NCBI GenBank assembly: GCA_900143615.1
Contig: FREU01000006.1
Coordinates: 248,001 to 312,000 of the forward strand
Direction: 5' to 3'
Length of the DNA stretch: 64,000 bases
Origin: Rhodobacteraceae bacterium Alg231-30
GTDB lineage: Bacteria > Pseudomonadota > Alphaproteobacteria > Rhodobacterales > Rhodobacteraceae
Part shown: in pieces, positions 17,570-27,117 of the stretch
Layout: each line of letters starts with the position of its first letter
How positions within the stretch are numbered: the stretch's first letter is position 1
The notes under the pieces: generated by a model
Told to the model about the DNA's origin: nothing
Databases searched by the model: none
What the model saw: only the letters and a program-made list of their open reading frames with translations
Translations under genes and position numbers: made by a program

Positions 17570-20110
17570 TTAGGTGATTCTATCCTGTATTGCGATCTGT
17601 GCAGCGGCAAGCCGCGCAACAGGAACACGGAATGGCGAGCAGGACACATAGTCCATGCCTAGCGCCCGACAAAAGGCGATTGATTCGGGGCTGCCGCCAT
17701 GTTCGCCACAGACTGAGAGCGTCAAATTGGGCTGCGCTTTGCGTCCCCGCTGGGCTCCTAGCCGGACGAGTTCACCCACACCCTCCTGATCAAGTGTATG
17801 AAACGGATCCTCGGGGAAAACACCTTGCTTCACATAAGGTGACATAAAACGACCCGCGTCGTCGCGCGACAGCCCATAGGTCATCTGGGTCAAATCGTTG
17901 GTCCCAAAACTAAAGAATTCGCAATGCGGCGCGATATCTTCTGCGCGCAGCGCTGCGCGTGGAGTTTCAACCATTACGCCAAGCCGGTATTCAAATTCAG
18001 CTCCAGTCTCAGTACGCACGCTCGCCGCAACCGCTTCAATGCGCGTCTTGACCAGTTCGACTTCACGCTTTGCTGAAACCAATGGGATCATAATTTCGGG
18101 CACCACATTTTGTCCGGCACGATGGGCTTCCAATGTGGCTTCAAATACGGCACGCGCCTGCATGTCGATGATTTCGGGTACCGTGATCCCCAACCTAACG
18201 CCACGCATCCCCAGCATCGGGTTATATTCCCCCAATGCCTCGACCCGACGAGTCACATCCGACAATGGCAGGTTCAAAGCTTCAGCCAGATCCCTGAGGC
18301 CCGCGCGGTCAGTTGGTAGAAATTCATGCAGAGGTGGATCGAACAGGCGAATACAGACTGGTAGTCCCTGCATGATCCTAAAGAGCTCCACAAAACTGTC
18401 CCGCTGCAATGGTAGCAACTGCTCCAATGCCGCGCTTCGATCCTCAGGCCCGTCGGCAAATATCATTTCACGCATTGCGGTCAGCTGGTCCGCCTCAAAG
18501 AACATATGCTCTGTACGACAGAGACCGATCCCTTCTGCTGCAAACATCAACGCCGTGCGCGCATCTGCCGGCGTATCCGCGTTTGCACGAACGCTGATAT
18601 CCCGGATGTCATCCGCCCATGACATCAGAGTCTGGAACGCTGCTCCCAACTCGGCTTCTAACATATCAGGTTCACCAGCTAACGACTGGCCATTGCTGCC
18701 ATCAACTGTGATCACATCACCTTCTTTGAAAACACGCCCGTCCTGAGCCGTCAGGCGATTTTTAACAACATCAAACCCCATCGACGTTGCGCCCACCACA
18801 CAGGGTAGCCCCAACCCCCGCGCAATCACTGCCGCATGACTTGTCACACCACCGCGCTCGGTCAAAACAGCGCTGGCGGCGTGCATGCCGCGAATGTCTT
18901 CCGGATTGGTTTCACGCCGCACCAAAACACAAGCTTCGCCTCGCGCGGCACTGGCTTGCGCTTCTTCCGCAGAAAACACAATTCGCCCAGTGGCCGCGCC
19001 CGGGCTGGCGGCAATTCCCGTTCCAATCACATCACGAACAACCTCTGGATCGACTTGTCGGTGTAGCAACTCATTTAGCGATCGCGGGTCAATCCGCATT
19101 ACCGCTTCTTCACGAGGAATAATGCCATCTTCCGCTAAAGAAACCGCGATCCGCACAGCAGCGCGCGCATTGCGTTGAACACGAACCCCATCCAGAATTT
19201 GTATTGCACCGTTCACCAGTGTGAACTCGACCTGCATTTCTTCGCGCAGCTTTTGGCGCATCAATCCCGCAAATTCCTTCAGCAAACCAAATTTCTCAGG
19301 TGCCTTGTCTTCAAGCGAATTCCCGCGCTGATCGCGTTGAAGAAACAGCGCGCCGGCACCACTTCTCAAGGCATCTCGCCCTTGGCTTTGACTGAGGTAA
19401 CGTCCAATAATTTTAGGACGCCCTGTGCCACTATCCACAAGCTGTAAAACGCCTGAGCCGCTTTCGCCCTGCCCCATGCCAAGAGACATTTGCTGAACGA
19501 CCAATCCCAGACCCGCTTCAGCAGGTGCGCCTTTGGCTTGGCGCAGCAATCGTGCCGTTGTGCCTTCCCACGCACGCGCCATCGAACGTAACACACCAGC
19601 CAGCTGAACACCGCGGCTTTGTGGGAACGCCTCTTCTGCCTCAGCTTCATAAGCTTCCAGATATCGGCTCAGTGCACTTTCGCTACCTGGATCAATATCA
19701 TCGAAGATATCCGGATCCAGCCGCGCGACATGGGTCGAATAGGTTTGGATAAACTTCAAATACAACCCTGTCGCGGCCTCCATCCCGATTTCATCACTTA
19801 GGGACAACAGGCATTTTTCGTTCATACCGATGTTGAGTACCGCGCCGGGACCACCCCAGTCGGGATCCTCAGAGGAGGGTCGCACACAGAGTAGCTGATC
19901 TTCACCAAAAGCGGCCAGAACCCGCTCAACATCAGGCAAATCGCCTGCTGCGATGCTGTGCACCGCATCAAAAGACAGCGCCACGGTTTGAGGCACCGGA
20001 AGGTCCAGTCGCACCAAACGCTGCAAACACTTCGCGCGCCCGCCATGGGTCGCGACCGCAACTGGTGCTGTTGGAGAAATCAGGGTGATATTGGGGTCAT
20101 CTTGCTGCAC
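17570..20110 (-). CDS. PEP-utilizing enzyme, pyruvate phosphate dikinase type
   Basis: The 846-residue protein has an N-terminal ATP-grasp domain containing LLCVRPSSEDPDWGGPGAVL. A swivelling phosphohistidine domain follows with LTERGGVTSHAAVIARGLG, whose His is the phosphate carrier. The C-terminal PEP/pyruvate TIM barrel includes GLCRTEHMFF, GMRGVRLG, FSFGTNDLTQMTYGLSRDD and the catalytic Cys in LSVCGEHGGSPESI. It would interconvert pyruvate, ATP and phosphate with PEP, AMP and pyrophosphate. It is slightly shorter than standard PpdK (about 870-890), and the N-terminal part is divergent, so it may be a paralog with altered specificity. It is the last gene of the glyQ-glyS block. Confidence 0.85.
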   Translation of the reverse strand: MQQDDPNITLISPTAPVAVATHGGRAKCLQRLVRLDLPVPQTVALSFDAVHSIAAGDLPDVERVLAAFGEDQLLCVRPSSEDPDWGGPGAVLNIGMNEKCLLSLSDEIGMEAATGLYLKFIQTYSTHVARLDPDIFDDIDPGSESALSRYLEAYEAEAEEAFPQSRGVQLAGVLRSMARAWEGTTARLLRQAKGAPAEAGLGLVVQQMSLGMGQGESGSGVLQLVDSGTGRPKIIGRYLSQSQGRDALRSGAGALFLQRDQRGNSLEDKAPEKFGLLKEFAGLMRQKLREEMQVEFTLVNGAIQILDGVRVQRNARAAVRIAVSLAEDGIIPREEAVMRIDPRSLNELLHRQVDPEVVRDVIGTGIAASPGAATGRIVFSAEEAQASAARGEACVLVRRETNPEDIRGMHAASAVLTERGGVTSHAAVIARGLGLPCVVGATSMGFDVVKNRLTAQDGRVFKEGDVITVDGSNGQSLAGEPDMLEAELGAAFQTLMSWADDIRDISVRANADTPADARTALMFAAEGIGLCRTEHMFFEADQLTAMREMIFADGPEDRSAALEQLLPLQRDSFVELFRIMQGLPVCIRLFDPPLHEFLPTDRAGLRDLAEALNLPLSDVTRRVEALGEYNPMLGMRGVRLGITVPEIIDMQARAVFEATLEAHRAGQNVVPEIMIPLVSAKREVELVKTRIEAVAASVRTETGAEFEYRLGVMVETPRAALRAEDIAPHCEFFSFGTNDLTQMTYGLSRDDAGRFMSPYVKQGVFPEDPFHTLDQEGVGELVRLGAQRGRKAQPNLTLSVCGEHGGSPESIAFCRALGMDYVSCSPFRVPVARLAAAQIAIQDRIT

Positions 20111-20195
20111 TGCGGCACCTCTTGTTGCCGAAGCAGCATAGGCCTGCCGCGTGGCGAGGCAAGCAAAAGCTGCCCCACCGCGCGTTTGCGTCGCG

Positions 20196-22421
20196 TCAGC
20201 CCTCGACTCGGGTCAGATCGGCAGCCCCAGAACAAATCACGCGAATGCGCGACAGCAGGTTCAGGCGATTGCGGCGAATGATGTCATTATCGCTATTGAC
20301 TTGCACCGCCTCAAAGAATGCATCTATCGGGGCGCGAAGGGCGGCCATGCTTGCCATGGCTGACGCGAAATCTTCGGCCTCGATGGCCGAAGAGATCGCG
20401 CCCTCTGCGCCATCAAGTGCACCAAACAGCGCCTTTTCCACATCGCTCTCGGCAAACTTGACGTCCGCACCATACGAGTACTCAACGCCATCTTTGTCTT
20501 CAGCCTGTGCCAGAATATTGTTGGCGCGTTTGAAACCCTGCAACAGGTTTTCGCCGTCTTCAGTTGCCAAAAAGTCCTGCAACGCGCGCGCGCGTTTCAC
20601 AAGCAATGTCAAATCATCGTTGCCATCCATCGCGACACAGGCATCAATCACGTCATGACGAATGCCTTGATCCCGCAAATAGACCTTCAGGCGGTCATGG
20701 AAGAAGGACAACAAATCCCCAGAAGTATCTGGCAAGCGCCCCTTTAGATCTTCCATATTTTGCGGCAAATCTCCGTCCACCGCGTCCAGAACAGTACGCA
20801 CTGCTGCGCCAAACACACCGTGTCCGGCTATCTCCTGCACCATATCCTGCATCAGCTTAAGCGATGTTGTGTCATCGCCATTCTGCGCGATTTCATGGCG
20901 CAACAATTGCAGATCAAAGTACCGGTCCAACGGCACACGCAAATCGTTTTCCAACACCAACCGGATCACACCCAGCGCTGCGCGACGCAGCGCAAACGGG
21001 TCTTTTGAGCCTGTTGGTTTCTCGTCAATCGCCCAGAACCCAGTCAATGTGTCCAGCTTATCCGCCAGCGCAACGGAAACAGACACCGGAGCGGACGGCA
21101 CCGCGTCTGATGGACCAAGTGGTGAGTAATGTTCCTGAGCCGCCGCCGCGATGTCTTCGCCATGTCCCGCCGCCTGCGCGTAATAACGTCCCATAAGTCC
21201 CTGAAGCTCGGGGAATTCATAGACCATTTCCGAACTCAAGTCCGCCTTGGCAAAACGCGCAGCCTGATCGGCCACATTAGCCTCGGCTCCTGCGAGCCGC
21301 GCGACATCTGCGGCGAGCGCAGCTATGCGCGCGATCCGTTCCCCCTGACTGCCCAGCTTATTGTGGAAGGTCACGTTGTTCAGACTCTCAAGCCATGCCT
21401 CAGCGCCAGCTTTGGCAACGCGTAGATCGTTTTCCCAGAAAAACTTGGCGTCGCTCAGGCGCGCAAATAGGACTTTTTGGTTTCCGGCCAAAATGGTCTT
21501 GCCGTGATCGTTCGTTTCGCGGTTCGCTACCGTGATAAATTTCTCAATCCGACCTGTCTTGGGATTCCTCACCGAGAAAAACTTCTGGTGTTCTTTCATC
21601 GAGGTCTGCAGCACTTCCGGCGGTAGCCCAAGGAAGTCTTCCGCAATATCGCCCATCAGAACAACGGGCCATTCCACAAGACCGGCGACTTCGCTCAGCA
21701 AGCCTTGGTCGTCAACGACCTCCAACCCCTGCGCAAACGCCATTTGTGTCGCATCATTCCAGATCGCCGCAGCGCGTTCCTCGCTGTTCAGGATCACGTG
21801 GCTGCGCTTAAGCTTGACCTCATAATCCTCAAATCCGGTGACCGCAAAACGACCATCCCCCATAAAGCGGTGGCCTTGGGTTTTGTTGCCTGATTTGATG
21901 CCATCAATGTCCAGAGGCACAACAGTTGTGCCCTCCGCATCTGACAAGATGCACAGGATCGAGTGCAATGGACGCACCCACCGCAGACTACCAGCGCCCC
22001 AACGCATGGACTTGGCCCATGGGAAATTGCGGATCGTATCTTCCAAAACCTCAGCCACAATCTCGGCTGCCGCACGGCCCGGTTTGGTGATGGTTGCAAA
22101 ATAGACCGCGCCTTTAGGGGTGTCGCGCTCTTCCAGATCATCGCGGCTTACGCCTGCCCCGCGCAGAAAACCTTCGATCGCCTTATCGGGTGCACCTACT
22201 TTGGGACCCTTGCGCTCTTCTTTGACGGTTGGGCTTTCAGCGAGCAAATCCTCAAGCGCCAGTGTCAATCGGCGCGGTGTCGAAAACGCTTTGGCATGCG
22301 CATAGGTCAGGCCAGCCTCGACCAATCCATCTGTCACGCGTTTGCGCAGATCATCCGCGGCGCGAGCCTGCATTCGGGCGGGGATTTCCTCAGAGAAGAG
22401 TTCGATCAGAAGATCAGGCAT
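20196..22421 (-). CDS. glyS: Glycine-tRNA ligase beta subunit
   Basis: This is the beta subunit of the alpha2beta2 bacterial glycyl-tRNA synthetase and binds tRNA. The 741-residue protein starts with the typical MPDLLIELFSEEIPARMQ. It contains the conserved FSTPRRLTL, TQGHRFM and LQTSMKEHQKFFSV blocks, an HD-like segment and the C-terminal anticodon-binding region ending in NRLNLLSRI. glyQ lies upstream on the same strand but is separated by a membrane-anchored unknown and gltS, which breaks the usual glyQ-glyS adjacency. Confidence 0.97.
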   Translation of the reverse strand: MPDLLIELFSEEIPARMQARAADDLRKRVTDGLVEAGLTYAHAKAFSTPRRLTLALEDLLAESPTVKEERKGPKVGAPDKAIEGFLRGAGVSRDDLEERDTPKGAVYFATITKPGRAAAEIVAEVLEDTIRNFPWAKSMRWGAGSLRWVRPLHSILCILSDAEGTTVVPLDIDGIKSGNKTQGHRFMGDGRFAVTGFEDYEVKLKRSHVILNSEERAAAIWNDATQMAFAQGLEVVDDQGLLSEVAGLVEWPVVLMGDIAEDFLGLPPEVLQTSMKEHQKFFSVRNPKTGRIEKFITVANRETNDHGKTILAGNQKVLFARLSDAKFFWENDLRVAKAGAEAWLESLNNVTFHNKLGSQGERIARIAALAADVARLAGAEANVADQAARFAKADLSSEMVYEFPELQGLMGRYYAQAAGHGEDIAAAAQEHYSPLGPSDAVPSAPVSVSVALADKLDTLTGFWAIDEKPTGSKDPFALRRAALGVIRLVLENDLRVPLDRYFDLQLLRHEIAQNGDDTTSLKLMQDMVQEIAGHGVFGAAVRTVLDAVDGDLPQNMEDLKGRLPDTSGDLLSFFHDRLKVYLRDQGIRHDVIDACVAMDGNDDLTLLVKRARALQDFLATEDGENLLQGFKRANNILAQAEDKDGVEYSYGADVKFAESDVEKALFGALDGAEGAISSAIEAEDFASAMASMAALRAPIDAFFEAVQVNSDNDIIRRNRLNLLSRIRVICSGAADLTRVEG

Positions 22422-22430
22422 AGGAGGTCC

Positions 22431-23642
22431 TTAGAAGTTTACGATCATCTGGATGACGATCGCATTAGCGATATCCACGAAGAAAGCCGATACCAGCGGC
22501 AGCACTACAAATGCAATTGGCGACGGGCCATAATGTTTGGTCACAGCGGTCATATTGGCAATCGCCGTTGGCGTCGCACCCAATGAAAAGCCGGTAAAGC
22601 CAGATGCGAGAACCGCGGCCCGATATTGACCGCCCAAAATTGGGAACAAAACAACAATTACAAAAACAACGGTTACGATAGCCTGCAGGCCAATTGTGCC
22701 GATGATTGCGGGGCCCAGTTCCGCAAGTTCACTGAGATCAAGAGTCATCAGAGAAATTGCAAGAAACGCGCCAAGCGCGAATTCGGTCACAACCCCCAAT
22801 GTCGGCGTGCGGCTGATCGCTTCTGCCTTGGGGAACAAACCGGAATGCAGGTTTCCAATGACGATGCCCATCACCAGACACGGTACAAAGAGTGGCAATT
22901 TCAGCCCTGCTTCGTTCAACCCAGCATGAAGATAGTAGCCAGTTATCAGCGACAGACACAACGCGAGCGCAACCCGTGTCAGGCTGACGTGCGTAATTTC
23001 ATCCTCATCAGGCAAGGCATCAAATGGCACCCCGACACTCAGGTGTTCTTCTGGGTGCGCAGGCTGCAAGTTGTGACGGTTCACCAAATATTTCGCAATC
23101 GGTCCGCCCAAAACAGCCGCAAGGATAAGCCCCAACGTCGCTACGGCGACGCCCAGTTCCGCAGAGGCAGCTAGGCCTGTTACCTCAGCAACCTCGCCAG
23201 ACCAAGCAATTGCCGTCCCGTGGCCTCCGATCAGCGCAGCAGACCCAAACAGTACACCAGATTGCACAGGAAAACCAAACAGCCACGCGCCAGCAACGCC
23301 AATTCCGTTTTGCAGGACAATAGCCGCAAAGGTCAGTAGCAGAAGCAAAACAAGCGTTCGCCCGCCGCCCATCAGGTCGTTCAGGCGAGCGTTCAAACCG
23401 ATGCCAGCAAAGAACAACACCATGAAAAAGTCGCGCGCCTCAAGTTCAAAAACCAAATCCCAATTAGACAGCCACCCAAACATGCCAAAAAACACCGAGG
23501 CAATCAGCCCGCCGGTCACAGCTTCAGGAATGTTGAATTCTTGTAAGAAAGGCACGTTGCGCGTTAGCCGCGCACCGAGCAAAAAGACCGCAAATCCCAT
23601 GGATGCGGTCATGATATTGGGGATAACCAATTCCTGAACCAT
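22431..23642 (-). CDS. gltS: Sodium/glutamate symporter
   Basis: This 403-residue GltS-family protein imports glutamate with sodium across the inner membrane. It has about ten membrane helices in two inverted halves. Each half carries a conserved reentrant-loop Gly/Ser-rich motif (LFGSAALIGGHGTAIAWSG and FTGFSLGATPTAIANMTAV). The ATG at 23642 (MVQELVIP) has AGGAG upstream; the longer frame to 23675 would overlap the preceding gene. It stands 9 bp before glyS, so it is co-transcribed with the glycyl-tRNA synthetase genes, an unusual position. Confidence 0.93.
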   Translation of the reverse strand: MVQELVIPNIMTASMGFAVFLLGARLTRNVPFLQEFNIPEAVTGGLIASVFFGMFGWLSNWDLVFELEARDFFMVLFFAGIGLNARLNDLMGGGRTLVLLLLLTFAAIVLQNGIGVAGAWLFGFPVQSGVLFGSAALIGGHGTAIAWSGEVAEVTGLAASAELGVAVATLGLILAAVLGGPIAKYLVNRHNLQPAHPEEHLSVGVPFDALPDEDEITHVSLTRVALALCLSLITGYYLHAGLNEAGLKLPLFVPCLVMGIVIGNLHSGLFPKAEAISRTPTLGVVTEFALGAFLAISLMTLDLSELAELGPAIIGTIGLQAIVTVVFVIVVLFPILGGQYRAAVLASGFTGFSLGATPTAIANMTAVTKHYGPSPIAFVVLPLVSAFFVDIANAIVIQMIVNF

Positions 23643-23656
23643 TACACTCACTACTC

Positions 23657-24172
23657 CTACGGTTTGGGCGGGCACCCATCAGGTAGTGGTTTGCCGTCAA
23701 AGGCGACTTCGCCACAGGCGTTGATTTGATGCCACGCATAGCCACGCCCATCAGGCAGGATTGCAACAACCCGATCAACCCCATAAATCACGTTTTCCAC
23801 GCCCATAAAGGCCATCGCGATCCCGGCCTCAAGATCCGCGCCCAGCTCTTTGGCATCAAAACAGCCAAACCACCCTGGTGCGACCAGAGGCTCAGGGCGA
23901 TCATATGCGGCATACTCAGCGCTGAGCGTCTCAAAGCTCTCGCCAGTTTGAAAACATGCTCTATAGCGGATCGGGGAGCTGTCACTATCGATGCCTTCAA
24001 ACCCGTCGTGTGAAAGCTGGTGAACAGTGCCATCAATACTCGTCAGGCGCACATCTTCCGGCCCTGTCGCCTCCAGCGTATCGTAGTATGCGTAGACTTG
24101 TAGGTAATACATCGCAAACCCTGCAATGATGGCGACAACAACCAGCGCCCCCGCGAGGATTTTACCGCTCAC
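23657..24172 (-). CDS. Membrane-anchored protein of unknown function in the gly operon
   Basis: The 171-residue protein has one N-terminal membrane anchor ([28 protein letters not shown]) and an extracytoplasmic domain of about 140 residues. Three cysteines (in [16 protein letters not shown] and NACGEVAF), plus one near the C-terminal GCPPKP, suggest disulfides. It resembles an uncharacterised Rhodobacterales family that I recall as DUF6446; the number is from memory. The start is the GTG at 24172, whose GTGA overlaps the glyQ stop, indicating translational coupling. Such proteins are commonly found beside glyQ in this order. Confidence 0.78.
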   Translation of the reverse strand: MSGKILAGALVVVAIIAGFAMYYLQVYAYYDTLEATGPEDVRLTSIDGTVHQLSHDGFEGIDSDSSPIRYRACFQTGESFETLSAEYAAYDRPEPLVAPGWFGCFDAKELGADLEAGIAMAFMGVENVIYGVDRVVAILPDGRGYAWHQINACGEVAFDGKPLPDGCPPKP

Positions 24173-25098
24173 GCTGCGTATCCTCCGGCCTCTGTCAGCA
24201 CAAAGGCATCGGCGCATTTTTTGGCCAGCGCGCGGACACGCCCAATATAGGCCTGCCGCTCAGTCACCGAAATCACGCCGCGCGCATCCAGCAAGTTAAA
24301 GAGATGAGACGCCTTGATACATTGATCATAGGCAGGATGTGCCATGACGATCCGTTTACCGGTTTTGGGATCCATGTGTTCTTGGCTGAGGATCGACTCA
24401 CACTCGGCTTCGGCCTCTTCAAAGTGTTTTAGCAACACATCCGTATTGGCCACGTCAAAATTCCAGCGGCTGTATTCCTGCTCAGTCTGGCGGAAGACAT
24501 CCCCATAACTCAGTGCAATGGCGCTCTGAGGATCATTGTATGGCATGTCCATCACGTGATCGACGCCTAGCACATACATCGCCAGCCGCTCCAAACCATA
24601 GGTCAACTCGCCCGACACCGGATGGCAGTCATGCCCACCAACTTGTTGGAAATAGGTGAACTGGCTGACTTCCATTCCGTCACACCAAACTTCCCATCCA
24701 AGACCCCAAGCGCCCAGCGTCGGGCTCTCCCAGTCGTCTTCAACAAAGCGGATGTCGTGCAGTTCCATGTCGATACCAATGGCTGCCAATGAGCCAAGGT
24801 ACAGCTCCTGCAAATTCGGCGGGCTGGGTTTGATCAGCACCTGATACTGATAGTAGTGCTGCAAGCGGTTTGGGTTTTCACCATAGCGCCCGTCGGTTGG
24901 ACGGCGTGACGGCTGCACATAAGCTGCGGCCCAAGGCTTGGATCCCAGCGAGCGCAAAGTGGTCGCCGGATGAAACGTGCCTGCCCCGACTTCCATGTCA
25001 TAGGGTTGCATAACGGCGCAGCCTTTTTCGGCCCAGTAATTCTGGAGCCGCAGGATTATTTCCTGAAAACTACGTGGTTTGCTGTCAATATTGGCCAT
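24169..25098 (-). CDS. glyQ: Glycine-tRNA ligase alpha subunit
   Basis: This is the catalytic alpha subunit of the heterotetrameric enzyme and charges tRNA-Gly. The 309-residue protein begins [18 protein letters not shown]. It has the class II motifs [20 protein letters not shown] and GLERLAMYV, and the conserved [19 protein letters not shown]. The 3' end overlaps the GTG start of the next gene by 4 bp. The gene is divergent from a secreted pseudo-protease gene. Confidence 0.97.
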   Translation of the reverse strand: MANIDSKPRSFQEIILRLQNYWAEKGCAVMQPYDMEVGAGTFHPATTLRSLGSKPWAAAYVQPSRRPTDGRYGENPNRLQHYYQYQVLIKPSPPNLQELYLGSLAAIGIDMELHDIRFVEDDWESPTLGAWGLGWEVWCDGMEVSQFTYFQQVGGHDCHPVSGELTYGLERLAMYVLGVDHVMDMPYNDPQSAIALSYGDVFRQTEQEYSRWNFDVANTDVLLKHFEEAEAECESILSQEHMDPKTGKRIVMAHPAYDQCIKASHLFNLLDARGVISVTERQAYIGRVRALAKKCADAFVLTEAGGYAA

Positions 25099-25192
25099 GA
25101 TGATACCCCTAGGAAACGCGGCCCTTGCTTATGCGCATGATCCCGCGGGGTCAATTGCGTCGCAGATCAAAATAAGAGTGCAACACGGCACG

Positions 25193-25209
25193 AACCTGCT
25201 AAACAGGTT
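25193..25209. promoter_or_regulatory. Inverted repeat before the pseudo-protease gene
   Basis: AACCTG and CAGGTT are separated by CTAAA and lie just before the first candidate ATG (25213). It could be an operator or an mRNA hairpin that covers the purine-rich AGGTTGGA. Function unproven. Confidence 0.3.
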
Positions 25210-25212
25210 GGA

Positions 25213-27051
25213 ATGATGACAAACTCTCCGAAATTAGGGGTCTTTTACAAGATGTTGCGCGCTCTACTGTCGCTGTTTTTAACGGTTTTTATTTTTTCCT
25301 CTGCTGCCTTCGCTCAATCCTCACGAAATGACGTTGTTTGGGTCCAACTGGAAGCCCAACCCAGCCTGACTGTGGCTGGAGAACGTATTCGTGGCTATGC
25401 GGATCGGATGCAGGACATTAACGGATTTTCTTTGGGTGGCGGCTGGTATGCCATCGCTTTGGGGCCATATCTGCGTGAAGACGCTGAATCAGTGCTTCAG
25501 GTCTATCGCTCCGAGGGGCTGATCCCAATCGATTCTTATCTGACAACCAGCGGCACTTACCGAAACCAATTCTGGCCGGTTGGTGCCAACCTTTTGGGCG
25601 GTGCGACCACCCCGACGGCACCAAACACCGATACGGCTTCTGCACTAGGCTCCGAGACCGCGTCCCAGCAGATCACCGAAAGCGATGAGACCATTGCTGA
25701 AGTCATCACCGAACCGGAACCTCAGATCATCGACGAAACTGTTTCACAGGCGCGCGCAAGTGAGGCTCAACTGAGCCGCGAAGAGCGCATGAAACTGCAA
25801 GAGTGGCTGAAATGGGCGGGCTATTATGATGCCGCAATTGATGGCGCTTTTGGTCGCGGGACACGGGGCTCAATGGGCGCTTGGCAGCGCAACAACGGTT
25901 TTGACGAAACAGGTGTCCTGACGACATTGCAACGCCAAACTCTGCGTGACCAATACTTTGCCGTACTCGAAGGTATGAACCTGCAACGGGTCACCGATCT
26001 GGACGCGGGTGTAGAAATGATTGTCCCCATGGGCGTCGTCGCCAAAACCGCGACCGACTATCCTTTTGTTCAATTTGACGCCACCGGGGACATTGCCGCC
26101 AAAGTTCTGATGATCAGTCAAGCGGGGGATCAAACCACATTGTTTGGCCTGTATGACATCATGCAAACGCTGGAGGTGGTGCCGCTGGAAGGTGAACGCA
26201 GTCGCCGCAACAGCAGCTTCCTTCTTACTGGAGCCAACGCCAACATCGTTTCGCACACCGAAGTCACCCTGCAAGACGGCCAGATCAAAGGCTTCACGCT
26301 GGTTTGGCCCGCGGGTGACGAAGAGCGTCGCACACGTATTCTGGGTGAGATGCAATCAAGCTTCTCGCGTCTCAGCGGCGTGCTTGATCCCGCCGCAGGC
26401 AGCAATGCCCGTCAGGAAATTGATTTGATTTCCGGCCTTCAGGTGCGCAGCCCCAAACTGTCGCGTTCCGGTTTTTTCATTGATGCCTCTGGTCATGTGA
26501 TCACCACTGTAGAGGCCGTTGCAAGCTGCGAACAAATTACACTGGAAGAAGACTACCCAGCCGAAATCGCCGTTGTGGATGATGCTCTCGGTGTGGCCAT
26601 TCTTCGCCCAGCAAAAACACTTGCACCTATGGGTATTGCGTCGCTGCGGCTGGGTGCCCCGCGCATCAAATCCGAAGTTGCTGTGTCGGGCTATTCTTAC
26701 GAAGGGGCTTTGGGTGCCCCAACCATGACCTTTGGCCAGTTGGCCGACATTAAGGGGCTGGCAGGCGAGCAGGAACTCACCCGCCTCGCGCTGGCTCCAC
26801 AAGCTGGCGATGCTGGAGGACCGGTTTTGGACACTGCGGGTGCTGTATTTGGCATGCTGCTACCAAGGGATGCTGCTAACGCACAGCAATTGCCGGGGGA
26901 TGTTAATTTCGCCGTGAATTCAGACGCTATCCGCGCCCTACTGCAACAAGAAGGCATCCAGGTTAGCACCTCACAGGCCGAAACGGCACTGGCGCCCGAA
27001 GACCTGACAACGATGGCTGGCGGCATGACCGTTCTGGTGAGCTGCTGGTAA
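25213..27051 (+). CDS. Secreted SPOR and peptidoglycan-binding protein with degenerate trypsin-like domain
   Basis: The order is: signal peptide (MLRALLSLFLTVFIFSSAAFAQ), a SPOR-like segment (VVWVQLEAQPS to ALGPYLREDAESVLQ), a PG_binding_1 domain (LQEWLKWAGYYDAAIDGAFG and WQRNNGFDETG), a middle domain, and a C-terminal trypsin-like domain. The protease triad appears lost. The His region reads TTVEAV where TNxHVV is expected, the Asp region reads ALGVAILRP, and the Ser loop reads GDAGGP with Ala534 in place of Ser. It is therefore probably a periplasmic peptidoglycan-associated pseudo-protease or scaffold. The ATG at 25252 gives a better signal peptide than 25213. Confidence 0.82.
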   Translation: MMTNSPKLGVFYKMLRALLSLFLTVFIFSSAAFAQSSRNDVVWVQLEAQPSLTVAGERIRGYADRMQDINGFSLGGGWYAIALGPYLREDAESVLQVYRSEGLIPIDSYLTTSGTYRNQFWPVGANLLGGATTPTAPNTDTASALGSETASQQITESDETIAEVITEPEPQIIDETVSQARASEAQLSREERMKLQEWLKWAGYYDAAIDGAFGRGTRGSMGAWQRNNGFDETGVLTTLQRQTLRDQYFAVLEGMNLQRVTDLDAGVEMIVPMGVVAKTATDYPFVQFDATGDIAAKVLMISQAGDQTTLFGLYDIMQTLEVVPLEGERSRRNSSFLLTGANANIVSHTEVTLQDGQIKGFTLVWPAGDEERRTRILGEMQSSFSRLSGVLDPAAGSNARQEIDLISGLQVRSPKLSRSGFFIDASGHVITTVEAVASCEQITLEEDYPAEIAVVDDALGVAILRPAKTLAPMGIASLRLGAPRIKSEVAVSGYSYEGALGAPTMTFGQLADIKGLAGEQELTRLALAPQAGDAGGPVLDTAGAVFGMLLPRDAANAQQLPGDVNFAVNSDAIRALLQQEGIQVSTSQAETALAPEDLTTMAGGMTVLVSCW

Positions 27052-27074
27052 ACTCTAGCCCCATAAAATCGAGG

Positions 27075-27102
27075 AAAGGCGAGGTGCAGACCTCGCCTTT
27101 TT
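27075..27102 (+). terminator. Intrinsic terminator of the pseudo-protease gene
   Basis: AAAGGCGAGGT (27075-27085) pairs perfectly with ACCTCGCCTTT (27090-27100) around a GCAG loop, followed by T residues. It can also serve the convergent ThDP-enzyme gene. Confidence 0.88.
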
Positions 27103-27117
27103 GCTTTTTGTCATCCC

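Noticed and set aside
17898-18746. Plus-strand open frame of 282 codons inside the PEP-utilizing enzyme gene
   Set aside because: It is a shadow of a conserved coding sequence, with no domain and no ribosome binding site.
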